64,000 nt of DNA from Tetrahymena thermophila SB210 (Eukaryota > Ciliophora > Oligohymenophorea > Hymenostomatida > Tetrahymenidae). Below are positions 1 through 14,100 of the stretch, piece by piece. The notes under the pieces are model-generated. The model was not told the DNA's origin. It worked only from the letters and a program-made list of their open reading frames with translations, and ran no database searches. The translations under genes and the position numbers were made by a program. Within the stretch, counting starts at the first letter, position 1, and each line of letters opens with the position of its first letter. The stretch lies in contig NW_002476301.1 of NCBI RefSeq assembly GCF_000189635.1, positions 434,001-498,000 of the forward strand, in the 5' to 3' direction.

Positions 1-1
1 T

Positions 2-226
2 AAAGAAAATTATTTGTCTATCCTACAAAATACTTATCTCAAATACAAATAAAAGGAGCTTGAGACAATTAAAACTAAAAGTGAGCAAGAGCAGCATTTT
101 ACACTACTTTTGCTCTCAAAAATAAAATTTATCGCTTATCACGATTATGAATACAGAGGAAGTTACAAAATTTCTAATTTAGATGAGCTTTAAACTAGCC
201 AACTTCTTAATTACATAATAGTTTGA
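2..226 (+). CDS. Possible 3' end of a gene entering from the left
   Basis: With the ciliate code one frame stays open from base 2 to a TGA at 224-226, giving about 74 residues that start KENYLSILQNTYLKYKQKE and end LLNYIIV. The composition is richer in G and C than the AT-only DNA that follows at once, and the residue mix (Lys, Glu, Leu, aromatic) looks like protein. I recognise no domain. The start lies outside the window. A chance open frame is possible, because only TGA stops translation here. Confidence 0.4.
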
Positions 227-1016
227 AACTATGTAATTAAAAAATATTAATTATTTTCAATTCTAGTTTTCTGCGTAGATATCAAGTTTATATTAACGAA
301 TGAATGAATGAATGAATGAATGAATGAATGAATGAATGAATGAATGAATGAATCAATTAATTAATAAATTAATTTCAAATCAAATAAAAAAATATTATAA
401 ACTCAATTTATTTATGCTTTTTTATTTATATAAATAATTATTTGTTTACTTACTATTTCTTACTTTTATTGAAAATTATTTAATCTGACTGTATTATAAT
501 TATAAAAAATATTTTGGATTTTTCTTTCTATAAAAAATCTTTTGAGCTTAAATCTTTAATCAAAATTTAACATCAAATTTTTGTTTTCAAAATATTGAAG
601 TGTAATTTAATTTTTAATTAGAAAAACAACAATTTTACTGTATCGTTTTTCGAAATTTGCATAAATAAATAAATAAATAATATTTCTAAATGTATTAAGC
701 CTCAATCAAAAATTTTATTTTTTTCTCCTAATATTTAAAAGTAGAAACTGAAAATTCATTATTAAATTATATATTTTATGGTAACTATATACTTTGTTAA
801 AATTGGTAAGTGTAAAAAAACTTTAGCTTACCTCAGAAGGTTAATCTAACTCTCTATCTTCACAACTATTTAAAAATTAAATAAATAACTTTAAGATTTC
901 GTTTATATTTAAAAAGATAGAGCAAGCTTTGATCTAACTAATTAATAAAAAAGAAAAAACTTTCCAGTTTTAAAAATTATAGAAGGGAATAAAATAAAAT
1001 AGCAGAAGGGTTTTAG
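227..1016. other. Intergenic, AT-rich, with tetranucleotide repeats
   Basis: There is no convincing gene. It holds a (GAAT)n array at about 298-353 and a short (AAAT)n run at about 662-680. The last part is the upstream region of the giant LRR gene. Confidence 0.6.
298..353. repeat. (GAAT)n microsatellite
   Basis: About 14 perfect head-to-tail copies of GAAT stand in AT-rich spacer DNA, 70 nt after the probable stop of the left-edge gene. A few GAAT copies recur near 38810-38826. Confidence 0.95.
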
Positions 1017-4000
1017 ATGAAAACCGCAATCCTGAACAATAACAAGAATTTTTATTTTTCTCGTAGACTCACTCTTATCCAAAATAAAATCGTAGTTTAC
1101 ACTCAAATTCCATCTTACAATGGTAGCATACTTTATTTAAAAAAAATCCTATTAGCTAATGCTATAGAAGGAATCATATATTTTTTTAAAAAATAAAAAT
1201 TTAGATGATAAAATTGTTAGAATTTAGCAGGATATAGATTATATTAGAGAAGATAGAGTATAGTAGTCAGTAAATACTATTTTTTATATTTTAAATTAGA
1301 AAGAATATTTATAATTGCATTTAAGTTAACTTCTACCTTATTTTAAAGCACTTGTCGATAGGAAAATTAAGATATATAGTAAGTGAATAGATAAACAGGG
1401 TAAGATCGATAGAAGATGCTTTTTCTCAAATAATAGCCTTACAATAATAACCTGAACAGAGATCTATTTCTATTTAGTTTTACTTGGCTGAAATTTGTTC
1501 TTAAATATCAGAAAAGCAAATTAACTAGAGAAATTCAATGAGAATGTAAAGATTGATTTTCTAAGACTGCTCTTCAGAGCTTATTGAAGAAGTAGTTAAA
1601 TTTTTTTATAGCGCTGAATGGAGAGCTGATAGAGTAAACAGAATAGAATATATTCTTTTTAAAAACTGCTATATAAACGATTTTAAGCTTATAAAGCTAA
1701 TTTAGAGGTTTGATTATTTTTATTCTTAGAGATTCGAATCAGCAAGTTAAAAAAATAAGCAAGATTCTACTAAATAAGATGATGAGTTAATATCTTTTAG
1801 CAATGTTGAAATTTTGATTGATAATTGCCCAAATATTACTTCTTATTTTTTAAGCTATCTTGAAAATTGGACTATCGTTTAAAATGCTTTGACCAATGTA
1901 TAAAGCAATTATTTGACAGATTTTACTTATGAAAGAGTTAAAAATTTTAATTAAAACACAAAACTAGCAATTAAAGATATTTAAAACGACCTTAGCCATA
2001 TCGATTTATTAAAATTTTCAACAACTATCTATTTCAAGTAATTTCTATTTTATTAAATTGAATCATAAATGAATTGATATAATGACTCATTCTAATAACA
2101 ACAATTGAAAATTAAAATAGGTACCTTGCTTCTTTAAAGTTAAAAAACATTACAAGCGCTAAGCCAACTATACTTAAGGAAATGCTTTCAAGTAAATTCT
2201 AGCCTAAATTTAAAGAATCTGATGCAGAAAATTAATCATATAGCTAGTAAAATGCTGCTGGTCCTTATTGCTCAAAACTACAAGTCCTCAGTGTAGATAC
2301 TACTGTTTGTGACAGTTTTGACTCCCTTCCACTTCACGAAGAGTATTGGGCCCCTTTAAGAAAGCTATCTTTTGAGAATAGAAGCGAAGACTCTAATGAA
2401 TACCATGATATTACATTTCCAAAAATGGTTTCTTATTCTTTATTCAGTTTATAAATACTAAAACTTAAGAGGTGTAATTTGACAGCCGAATTTTTCTAAA
2501 TATTTGCCAAGATGGATTGTGTACAAAATGTTAGGTAGCTAAGCTTTGAAAGATGTAAGATAGACCTTAAAGCTTTCAAAACTTTTCTCTATCATTCTAA
2601 GATTACAGAAAATTTGTAGTATCTAAATTTAACGAATACAAATATAACAGATGACGTGTGCTTTATCATTTCAGAGCAATTCTCAAATAAAATGCAGTTG
2701 AAAGGAATTGATGTCTCCAGATGTACAAAGGTTTGCTATTTTTCTTTTAATTTTGTTAAATAGAGTTTATTTTTTTAATTAACAGATTAGTCAAAAAGGA
2801 ATAAAGTATTTAACTTTAATCACAAGTCTAAGACAACTTAACATAGAATATTTAGAAAATGCTGTTACAGATTCCTTTTCTTACTATATTGTTGACTTAC
2901 TTTTAAGTAAAAATATTTTTGCTCCACAAAATTTTCTAACCTTTTACCAATTTTTTATTGGTTAATAGAAAAATAGAAAAAATTCTATGAAACTTTTATT
3001 GAAGATGACTAAGTCTAAATGTTAACAGAAATAGATAAACAAAGAGAAAATCAAATTCAAAATACAAACCACTACTAAAATGTAATATATGAACTTTAAA
3101 AGATCTTAGATAAAAAAATTTAAGAAGAAAAGAAAGAGCAGTAGCCTCCTCCTTTAGTAAATGTAGCTGCTTAAAAATCTTAAAATGATTAAGGTGATAA
3201 AGATAAAGATAAAGAAAAAGAAAAAGAAAAAAAAGAGATAACTGCTTAAATGGTTATACTTGATTCTTCTAAGGCACAAGCTCTTTCTATTACTTAGCTG
3301 AAAGCTATATAGGCTGAAATAGTTCTTATCAAAGAAAAAGAAATACAGCAAATTAAAGACACATATAATCAAAAAAGAGAAGAAATTAAGCTTCAGTTTA
3401 AAGAAAAAAGAAAAAACTATTTAAAGAACATAAAATAACTGCTTCATTATGAAGATTTGCCTACAATTAATTACTTAAACTTGAATAAGAATACCAAAGT
3501 TACTTCTGTATTTTTAGATCTACTAGATAGTTATGGCTTTTTGAATCGCCTAAGTCTACTCAGTGTATAAGACACTATGGTTAATGGTCATATATTTAAA
3601 ATCTTGCAAAAAAAACCTTAAATTACAGAGAGCAAAGTGTAAGAAGAATCAAATAATAATGAAAATAAAAAGTAAGAAGAATAGAAGCAAATAAATAAAT
3701 AAGTATAATAGGAAATAATTCCAACCAATCCCAATTTTACTGAAAAAGGAGATCTAAAACCAATTATAGAAGATGAAAAAGGTGACCATACTTCATAAAA
3801 ACCATCTACGGCTTCGGCAGCAGAAGGTATTAATAACACTAACCTTCAAAACACACCCTTTAAAGAAGATTCAGAAAAGTAGCTAATTATCAAGTAAACA
3901 ATAATATCAATCTATCTATATTTCAATAAACATATTTAATTAAAAACATTAAATAATAAATAGAAATTAAGATTTCCTAAATAAACTATTTTAGCTCTAA

Positions 4001-5124
4001 ATAGTCAATTAATTTAATTTTAACTTAAGAAATTTGTGTTATTTTTAAACGAAAATTTTTTTTTTCTTCAAATAAATTAATAAACTTACTTTAATATATA
4101 TATTATAATTAACCATTAAAAATATATTTAGAAAAGAAAGTAATGATGATGTTGCTGCTGCTGCTGAAGTAGTGGTTGAGAAATAAGAAGATGATGATAA
4201 AAAGAAAATTACTGTAAATAATAGCTTAGAATAAAGAAGACTTTAATAGCAAAATATTAAAAGAAAAATTCTTAATATGACTGAGTAATAAAAAAATTAA
4301 AAAACAGAAGTAAAGAAGGTAAAAACAGAACCTGATAATTATTATTTAAAATACCTTGATTTAACAGGATGTAATCAAATTTATCCAGACTGTTTTGAAA
4401 TTCTTTTTGATACTTATTTTGAAAACTTAGAAGTATTAAAATTAGTTTAAGTTAACTATTATGATAATCAATTTTTAACCTTTACCTAAAATGTTAACAA
4501 CTATTTTAAAAAATTAAAAATTTTAAATCTTGCTTAAAGTCAAATAAATAGATCAGCAATTTCAGTCTTTTTTAGCAAAGTCAATATTCCATTAGTAGAA
4601 ATTAATATGAATTAGTGTAAGGTTGATGAAGTATGCATATAAAGTCTCAACAACAACTTGAAAGAAAATCTCATTAAATTATCTTTATCCTAATGTTTCC
4701 TTTATGACTCTTAGCATCTCTAAGATTTGCTTAACTTGATGAAAAAGAATGTCTGCTTTGATTACAATTATATACTAAAACAATATAATCACTTAATCTC
4801 TAAAAAAATGCTGTATGAAATTGTAAGGAATTATCCTCCACTTGAAAATCAGCATGTCTTAGATTTGACAGAAGCAGCATTTTGTGATATCGATGTTACT
4901 TACTGGAATCATAATATGAGATATTAAGATTAAAAGATTAACCAATTCTCTAAACTAGAAGCTTTGATTGTTGATGATACTAGAATAGATTTTGATTTAT
5001 TATTCATGATTTTAAGATAACATTGTAACATTTACCACATTTCATGCAAAAATACTCCTAACTTTAAAATGAAAAGATACATAGAAAACGTAAATAAATA
5101 TTCTATTAATTTTATAAAATATAT

Positions 5125-5175
<51 letters not shown>

Positions 5176-8100
5176 TTTTATTAAAATTTGTAGAAATCTA
5201 CAAAAAAAGTAGTCTAGGTAGGGTTTGAATAGATGGCTCAAGTACTGAACGATAAGTCTTTAGAATTTTAAGAAGGTACTAGCTGGATTAATTTTATTTC
5301 AAGTAAATTTAAGAAGAAACACACTAGATATTAGAATGAAAATATCGTTCTCAATTTAAGATTTTAGTAAATAATATAAAAACAAAGATTAAGGTCTCTT
5401 ATTGACAGTTATAAAGATCTCATCACTAGAATTAACTTTGAAAATTCCAAAATTGATGATAACGTCTTAGAAAATATTAGTTCTGGAGCTAAAACCATTA
5501 CTCGTCTTTACATAAAAGGATGCAATAACATAACAAAGGCAGGATTAATTCGTTTAAGTGAATCGAAGAAGCTCTCTCCTAAATTTGACCTCGAGTGCAT
5601 TTTAGAACTTAAGCATTTAATAGATATGGAGGTCATGTAGTCAATAGCTCAGTCTCCTTACCTAAAAAATATTGTTTATTTAGACTTCTCTAATCTCTAG
5701 CTTTCTAACATAGATGATGGAATCATGAAAATTTGTCTTTCCAGCTCAGAAGTTCTACTAAACATCCGTATTCTTGACATATCAAATACTTGGACCAGTG
5801 ACAGAGGTCTTTAAATTATTTCCGTCACTTAGAAGTTGAGAAAATTAGAAAAAATTTACTATTCGGATTGCAAAAAAATTACTGAAAGAGGTATAGCTTA
5901 CATCCTTGATTCAGGTACTCTTGAAAGATTAGATATTAGTCATTTCATAGGACAATCTCCTGATAAATTTAATGGAAAAGTACTCGATAATCTAAAATAT
6001 TCAAACAGAAAGGCCTTTTTCAGAGTAATTGTTTATTTATTTATTTATTTATTTATATATTTTAAAAAACTAAATTTTCCATGAAGAAAATTCATTTTAT
6101 TTTTTTCAATATAATTAAAGGAACTCAATTTCCAAGACTCTCTTTTTGTAGATAAGGAACTGAATAATATGTTTTATGACATATCGAAAATGTTTAATAT
6201 TAAATATTTAGACTTAAGAAGGACTCCAAATATAGGTGATGAAGGTCTTAAGCTAGTTCATCAAATATAATTAGATTAATTTTAGATTCTTCTACTAGAT
6301 TTTTATGTAAAACAAATTTAAAAAAATACAAAATTAATCTTTTATTAAAAATAAATATTAGAGATATGATAAGTTAATTCCTTCTTAAGCATATATAGAT
6401 GCTGTTAAAAAAATTGAATGTAAAATACTTTATTTATAATATATTAATTTTAAGATTTTTATAATAAACAGAGCTCTAATTATAGAACATTTCAAGCAGC
6501 GAAAAGGCAGTAGCTTAAAAAGTTGCTAATTTAGCTGTTAATGAAAATCCAAATTAAAAGCAAGGTAAAGATAATAAAAACTAGTAGAACCAACAACAAA
6601 TTGAATCAGACAATATAGTTTATTCAAAAACAAGTCTTTTGTAATACCCTCCATTTTAATTTACTTATCAATCAAATGGAATTGAAGAATATGAAGAAAG
6701 AAGAAAGAAAATGAAGAGTTTATACAATTTCGAAAAGGTTTAACCAAAACAAATTACAGATACTAACATTATTTAAATATTGAGATAAGACAACTTTTTC
6801 TTGGATATTTTTATTAATAACAGCAAAATAAGAGAATTCAGATATGACTTTTTTATTTTCAAGCACAGTCATCTTTTTGAAGATAACATTATCTTTTCTC
6901 TTGGATTATCCAAGTTTTGTGACTATCATAAAAAAAATACAACAACTCGTTTAGATAATAAAGTTCCAGAAAGAAATCCCCAAAAAGAACAAACTTAAGA
7001 TTTAAATTTTAAGAATTAACTAAGGTAAATTAAATACATGAAGTATCTTGATTTATCTAATGCAACTATGGTTTCAAATAAGGCATTCTGCATTCTTTTT
7101 ATGAATTTCGAGTTGCTCTCAATAGTTGAGCATATTAATCTGTCAAATACTCAAATTGATGAGGACGTAATTTTGAGTATTTCAGCAAGCTATTAAATGA
7201 CAAATTTAAAAACTTTACTTTTTGATAATTGTTAGCAGTTAAAAGATATAAGCACTGCCTTTATTTATATTGTACTAGGTTCTAAAAAGAATTAAATGAT
7301 TCTCAAAAACTCATAGAATAATAACTCTTTTAATTACATCAAATAAATGGATTAAGTTAATTAAGCCTCTAATAATAATGCTGTTAACAATAAAAACCAA
7401 CAAAATAAAAACAATTAAAATAATGATTAATCTAAGAATAAAGAGAATGAAGAAAAAAATAAAGAAGAAACATTTTTAAATTTTGATTACTATGGATTTT
7501 TTTAGTATTACAGCACACTTTTAAATGCTGCAGCTATCAATTTATTCTTAAAAATCCATTCTATGAAGTAAAAGCAAGATGAAAAGGTAAATAAATATTT
7601 AAATATTTTATTTTTACTATTAATATTTTTTTTATTTTAATTAAAGCTCTCCAATTAAAAGGGTTCTGTTGTAAAATCTAGACACATTTATGGCTTGAAT
7701 TTAGAAGGATGCTAATTAAAAGGCATATCTTAATTGTAAATTCCCAAAGAAATCATGATAATTAATCTTGCATAAACAAATATAGATTATCCTGACCTAA
7801 AATTATTCTTACCTTTTACTAAATATTTATGGATTGACTAGACTTTTAACATAAAGGATGAGAATTTCGCAGCTTAAATTTAACCAATGCTTGATTAAAT
7901 TTAAGAAAGATTTGTATATACTGAGTTTTTAAATTCAAAAAGCTACTCTCTAAATAAAGGAGCAAAATTGATAATACACATTTTAGAAAAGTTTGACATA
8001 AAATATCTCGATTTAACTCATTTCAGATAAATTAGTCACACAAATATGAAGGCACTATTATCTAATGAAAAAATATGTAACAAATTAAGATCTCTTAAGA

Positions 8101-11100
8101 TTGACTTTAGGCAATTGCATCATGTTAAGCTGTTAAATAATATTCTTGATACAATATATAGATTATGTGAAAAGGATTAATTATTCTAGTTACAAATTGA
8201 CAAGATACTATTAGATTAGTAATATAAAAAATTTGATAAAGATTTTACTGTAGAAGAATCAACCATGAAAAAGATTAGGGACAAGATCGTAATTGATAGT
8301 AACATAACAAAAGGCTTCCCTTTCATAGGCCATCCTTTCAAATAGAGTGACTACAATAAAAATGAGGAAGAGCAAACGATAAAAAATTACTTTGAATTCG
8401 TTTACCAACCTTTCTAGATTTAGGATTTACGTCTTGGAGGAATGAACATTACAAAAAACCAGGTACAAAGTTTACTAAATCTATTATAGTAAGGCAATTA
8501 ATTGAGAAAACTGGCTTTAGATGAGCTTCCTTTTGTAAATGATGATTTTGTAATAGAGGTAAACTTGTCTCATTTCTCTCCCATTTTATAATTTAATTTT
8601 TTTTTAGAATTTAATAAAGACAGTTTCAGTAGAGCACACTAAGGAAATTAGACCTTTTGAATATCTACAAATTTTAACATTATCTAAAACAAGGGTGACA
8701 GAAAGATGCTTTATCAACATTTTAAATGAAATACCATTTAGCATTAATTTTAAACTAAGTCTATTATTAGAGTCTTTGCAAAAGGAGTAAAACTTTACAT
8801 TTACAAATTACACCTTAGAAGCACTTTCATAGTCCAAATATTTGTTAAATATTACTAATTTAGACACATCTAACTTTGACTACGTTTCTCATATTGTAAA
8901 ATTCAGTTTTATTTATTTTTTAATAGTTTCTTATAATAAATTAAGAAAAATGTGCATTAATATAAATTATTATGGAATTTAAACCTTTTTATGTATTTAT
9001 TAAAAAAGCTATGTAAATTATTTGATAGTAAATATGCTGTAAATATTCAAACAATCTCACTCAATTACAAACTCTTAAATGAGTAAGTGTTTATTAAACT
9101 TGCTAGTACAAAAATGTTACCTAATTTGATCAAAATAGATCTCACTAATTGTTCAAAATGCAACCAGTTCTTCCATTATATGATTAGAGCTAAATATATT
9201 AATATACGATTCTCTATAAAAGATATTGTAGAAGAGCCTGGAATCATAAGCTGTACTCCATTCTTGCTTAGTATTATTGACAGTACTTATATGCAATAAA
9301 TCCAGACACTTACCATAGATAATATTGATCATGATATCAACTAATTAGAATAGATATTCTAAGTCTCTAACTATCTATTTAATTTAAAGAATCTTTCAAT
9401 TAATATCTAGCGTGACAGTACAAGCAATTAACAATTTTGGACGAGTATAGCTGATTCTAACAAAATTCCTTAGTTAGAATAGCTTTCTGTTAAAAAACTT
9501 ATAACATCAGTAAGGAAATCGCATTTTTTAATTATGATGATATTTATTTATTATTTTATTTATAATAGAACTTAAAGATCATGATTTAACAAAAGTGGAA
9601 ACCAAGAGTTTAAATCGATAAACTCCTTTATGACAATTAAGAATATCTTGATGATGAATGCTTAGCAATTTTGTCAGAGCAACCCCATTTAATCAATATC
9701 ACAGAAATAGATTTATCAAAACTTAATGTAAGCAAAAGAGATATATCAAGCACAACTTTACTCAAACTGTTTTTAAGTAAGTACTGTACAAACATATAGA
9801 AAATCATATTGGGTGAAGACAAATTAGAGGATAGGAGTAAAATCGGTATTGAATAAGATCTTGTTGCTACTGAGTACATTGCTGAATATTTGAGAGAACA
9901 AAAGAAATTATTCAATGAGGCTGAGTTCAAATTAATAGATATCTAGATCTACAAAGCACAAGAAAACTCAAAAAATAATACAGAAGAATAAGCGGAATTA
10001 AAGAAAGAGGGACTTTATGAGAAATTCTTAATGTTTAACAATTTAAAAAATTTAAAAGAAATTCAATTTTTATCTAAAGAACTATTAAATAAAAGATACC
10101 TATATCTTATATCTAAAAAATCTCTCCATAAAATGTTTTCAACTCAATTTGATTTTGGTCTCTTTATTTATCAGCTAACTGATTTATTTTTCCAACTGAA
10201 AGATGATCTCTACTCATTTTACACCCTTATATATCCAGAAATAGATCTCCATGGCTGGTTTTAATAGAGATAAAAAGTACTTTATCTTGATTTCTTTTAA
10301 TAATTCCTTGGTGCTTATGATGCTATAAATTAAGTAATTAGAAGAGTTGAAGACTTTAGCTGTATTGAAGAAATTAGATTTTAGTCTAAGTAAAATACAA
10401 CCTTTGCTCTTCATTACATGATCTATTGTGAAAGTTGGGGTTATAAACCAGCATTTTTAAACCTATAAAAAATAACTATAAGCTTCTAATTATATAAGAG
10501 ATTAGATATTTCAACTTCTAGTATTTAGTAAGTATGTAATTTCTTTAACAGACCTTTTATGTAATTTAAGCTATTTGAGTGTGGACACTTTTTAGATCTT
10601 TTACTAACCAATATCAATTTGGACTCAATTAGCAGTGAATATTTGATGACTAGGTTTTACGTAGCTAGTCCTTTTTTTATATAATAAATTTAAGACATGG
10701 TCTTTTACACTGATTAAACATGTCCTATTAATATATTATAAGATATCTTTAATTTACCATACTTAAATTGGAGATCAATTTCGATTAGAGCAAGGGGAAA
10801 AGATAGAGATGAAAATCAAATTACTCAAGAAGAAAAAGAAATTTAAAATAAGATAATTAATTTGATAATAACTAAAGGGTATTTAAAGCTAAAACACAAC
10901 ATCGATAGTTTAGAATTAGTTTCTAAAATTAGCTTCGAACAATATTATGATCTTGAAATAAATAATGTTTTATCTAAAAGTTTCAATCGCTAAGAATTTA
11001 TTGAAAAAAGAGTAGATTTGTCAACCTTAATAAGACCAAATTAAGTTATGGAAATGAGAAAGAACAACATATTTTACTACTCTTAATACACTATGTATAT

Positions 11101-14100
11101 TCCAAGTATGAAATAGGAAGAAAAAAAGAAGAAACCAGAAAAAGCTGTACAACAAAATACAAATGCTGTTTCTTAAGCACCTGCAAATAATAATCAGCAG
11201 TAATAAAATTAGCATGATAAAAGCACATAACAGTCTTAAATATAGCAAGGAAAAAATAACCAATAAAAAAATAATTAATAGTAGAAGGATTAAGGTCATT
11301 AAAAATAAGGTGACCACTCATAAATTAAATAATAAGATGCTTAATAATAATAATAATAGAATGCCCAATAAAATTAAAGTGAAGCCCCATAAGAATAAGG
11401 TCCACCTGAATCGTACTTACAATAATTCCAATTGCATAGGATGACAAAGTTGAATAAACTTGTAATTAAAGCAAATTTAGAATGGGTAGACTTTGTTTAC
11501 CTCTATGAAAAGATTATGGTTAACAACCCAGGCTTAAATGTGTAATTTGAATCTAGGAATCATAAACCTATGATTGAATATATAAGAAATACAAACAGGG
11601 AGGGGAAAGATTGGAGCTAAGAGATAAAGTATATTCAATAGCTTTTTAGTGATGACAAAGAAAAGAAAAAAGAATAAATTATTTAGGCTATTGTCTCTAA
11701 CGAGAGTGCTAAGTACTTCTTACTTCGTCTAGATCAAAATGATAAAAACAGTAAAGTTCCATTTACAAATTTTCTTTTTAATGCTTTTAAAGCATTTAGG
11801 ACAGGGTTAGATACTGAAATTAAAGAAATCGGTCCTACCTAAGCATAGGTTTAAAATTAAACAAAATAATAGTTTAATACACCAAATAATAATAACACAA
11901 ATAATAACAACAACAATAACAAAAATAATAACTAAAAATAAAATAATAATGCCGTTAATAATAAAAACTAAAATACAAATTAATAAAACAATAATGCAGT
12001 TGTAGTTAATAATAACTAAGAGTAGAATATTATAAGCCACCCAATATCTGCTAAAAAAAAGAAAAAGCCTCTGTCTATAGAATTTTATGTTTCTTAGGTT
12101 GAGTATTTAGATACTATAGATTATTCAAAGGAATAGGAATTCCTAAATAGTTTTCCATGCTTGCTGGAAATAACTTTTGATAAGTATGAAAAATCAAATA
12201 AGATTAATGAAAAATTTGTAGAAAATACATTAAGTTTGCTTTAGATTTGCCGTAACCCAATTACTATTTAAAATATATTCAATATCTTAGCTCCTTGCTG
12301 GTAATAAAAACACCTAAAATAAATAAATAGTATGGATTTTGTCAAATCTAACGTGTTTTATATTTCTTTTAAGAACAACAACAATATTTAGATTAAAGGA
12401 GTGGAGGATAGAAAAATAAATAATTTAGAAGAGAATTAATTGGCTTTAGATAAGGTTTAGAGTTAGTTTGTTAAAGAAAATAATGAAGTCGATCAAAATG
12501 AGAACCAAAATTAGATAGGTGATGACAATATTAACTTGCAAAACTTGAAATCAGGTGACGAAAAATCAGATATTTTGAGTAGAAAATCCTCAGAAAAAGG
12601 TGATCCGCTTCTGAAAAAAAGTATGGATGATTTTGAAGATTATGATTAAGAAATTCAAAAGAATGTAGCTAAAAATCAGTAAAATGAAAATTATAATTAA
12701 GAAGAGAAAAAAGAAGATTAAAAAGGACAGGAAGAGGATAAAGATAATGAAGAAGAAAATAAATTTTAAGAAGAAAAGGGAAAAAATAAAAATAGGGTCT
12801 TCATCAACGAAAAAGATCTCTCTAAGTTTTTAAGGTTATTCTAAAATTTACAGGAACTAGATTTTTCTTAATCGTCTATTTCTAAAGAGCATTTCTAAAT
12901 ATGCTTTTAAAGTTTGAAAAATAACATAAATTTGAATTGTGTTGTTATTTAAGGGTGTGAAGTTGCAGATCCTGAAGGATATTTGGTATCTGTTCTTCAA
13001 TTTTTATAGGAAAGTCATATAAAAGGATAGAAAAGCTCAAATCAACAGAATAAGAGTTAGGGAAAGAAAAAGTAAGTTTATTATTAATATTTATTTATTT
13101 ATTTTCTTTTGTTAATTTTGTTTATAAATAAAAAATTTTAGAAGACATTTCCAACTTGAGAGATTTATTCAGAGTATATCTTTTGAAATTAACACTGTTA
13201 TGAATCTTAAATTTATAAAAACTCTTATCTAATCAAATCATTTTATTTAGACAATTAAATTCTTGAAACTAACAAATTTGTTCAATGCCTATGCTCAATC
13301 AAGTGAATTAAAACAAATTATTTTACCTTTCCTTTAGTCTCAAAATCTAGACACAAGTGCCTTTTTATAATAAAACGATATTTAATCATAGATTGATGAT
13401 GATTTAATTGTTGAATTAACTAAGCAAAAAGATAATATAGGATATATATCACCTGATACCTTTATAAATGTTAAATATGGCTTTAACCTTCTCTTGCAAC
13501 AAAAATGCATTGATTTTGATGAAAAGCTACTTTATTTCCTCAATACTAGTTTCTAGAAAAGTTTGAGTGGTACCTCGTTCTATGAAGTATACTAATTTAT
13601 ACATGACTAGAATATGCTTAAAAACTCTTATGACTATATTTAGTCTATGGACAAAGACCTTTTTAATTTAGTAAAAATATACGTGGAAAGAAACGAATAT
13701 TATTTGTAGTAAACATAGAAATTTATGAATCAAAAAGACCCTGTCTTTGTAGACACATCATATGATGAGACTATATTTGAATATATACAGGATTTCCTCA
13801 AAGATAACACTGTAAGAACAACTCCCAAGTCAGAATTTTATAGATAAACATATTTTTTAACATTAGAAGAATCGAAATAAAAATATATCACAGCTAAAAA
13901 AAGAAATAAAAAGTATTATGAGGATTTGGAGAACCAAAAATAGTATAATGAGATAGAACTTAAGAATACAAATAAACTCACTATAGAAGTAATAAGAAAT
14001 AAGAGCTTTAAAGATTATCAAAAAGATAAAGAGAGATTCATTTTAAAATTTAGTAGATATTCGAATCATTTAATGTATTTGATCGATTAATATAAAAAGA

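Noticed and set aside
1205-1269. Alternative start of the giant LRR gene at 1205 with a 30-nt intron at 1270-1299
   Set aside because: The frame works but the intron would be implausibly small and the residues less protein-like. The start at 1017 with introns 1123-1204 and 1379-1436 fits better.
11027-12040. Hydrophobic-looking frames on the minus strand at 11.0-11.3 and 11.8-12.0 kb and a basic frame at 11163-11444 on the plus strand
   Set aside because: They are shadows of the Asn/Gln-rich linkers of the giant LRR protein (AAT/TAA runs read as Ile/Leu/Tyr on the other strand).
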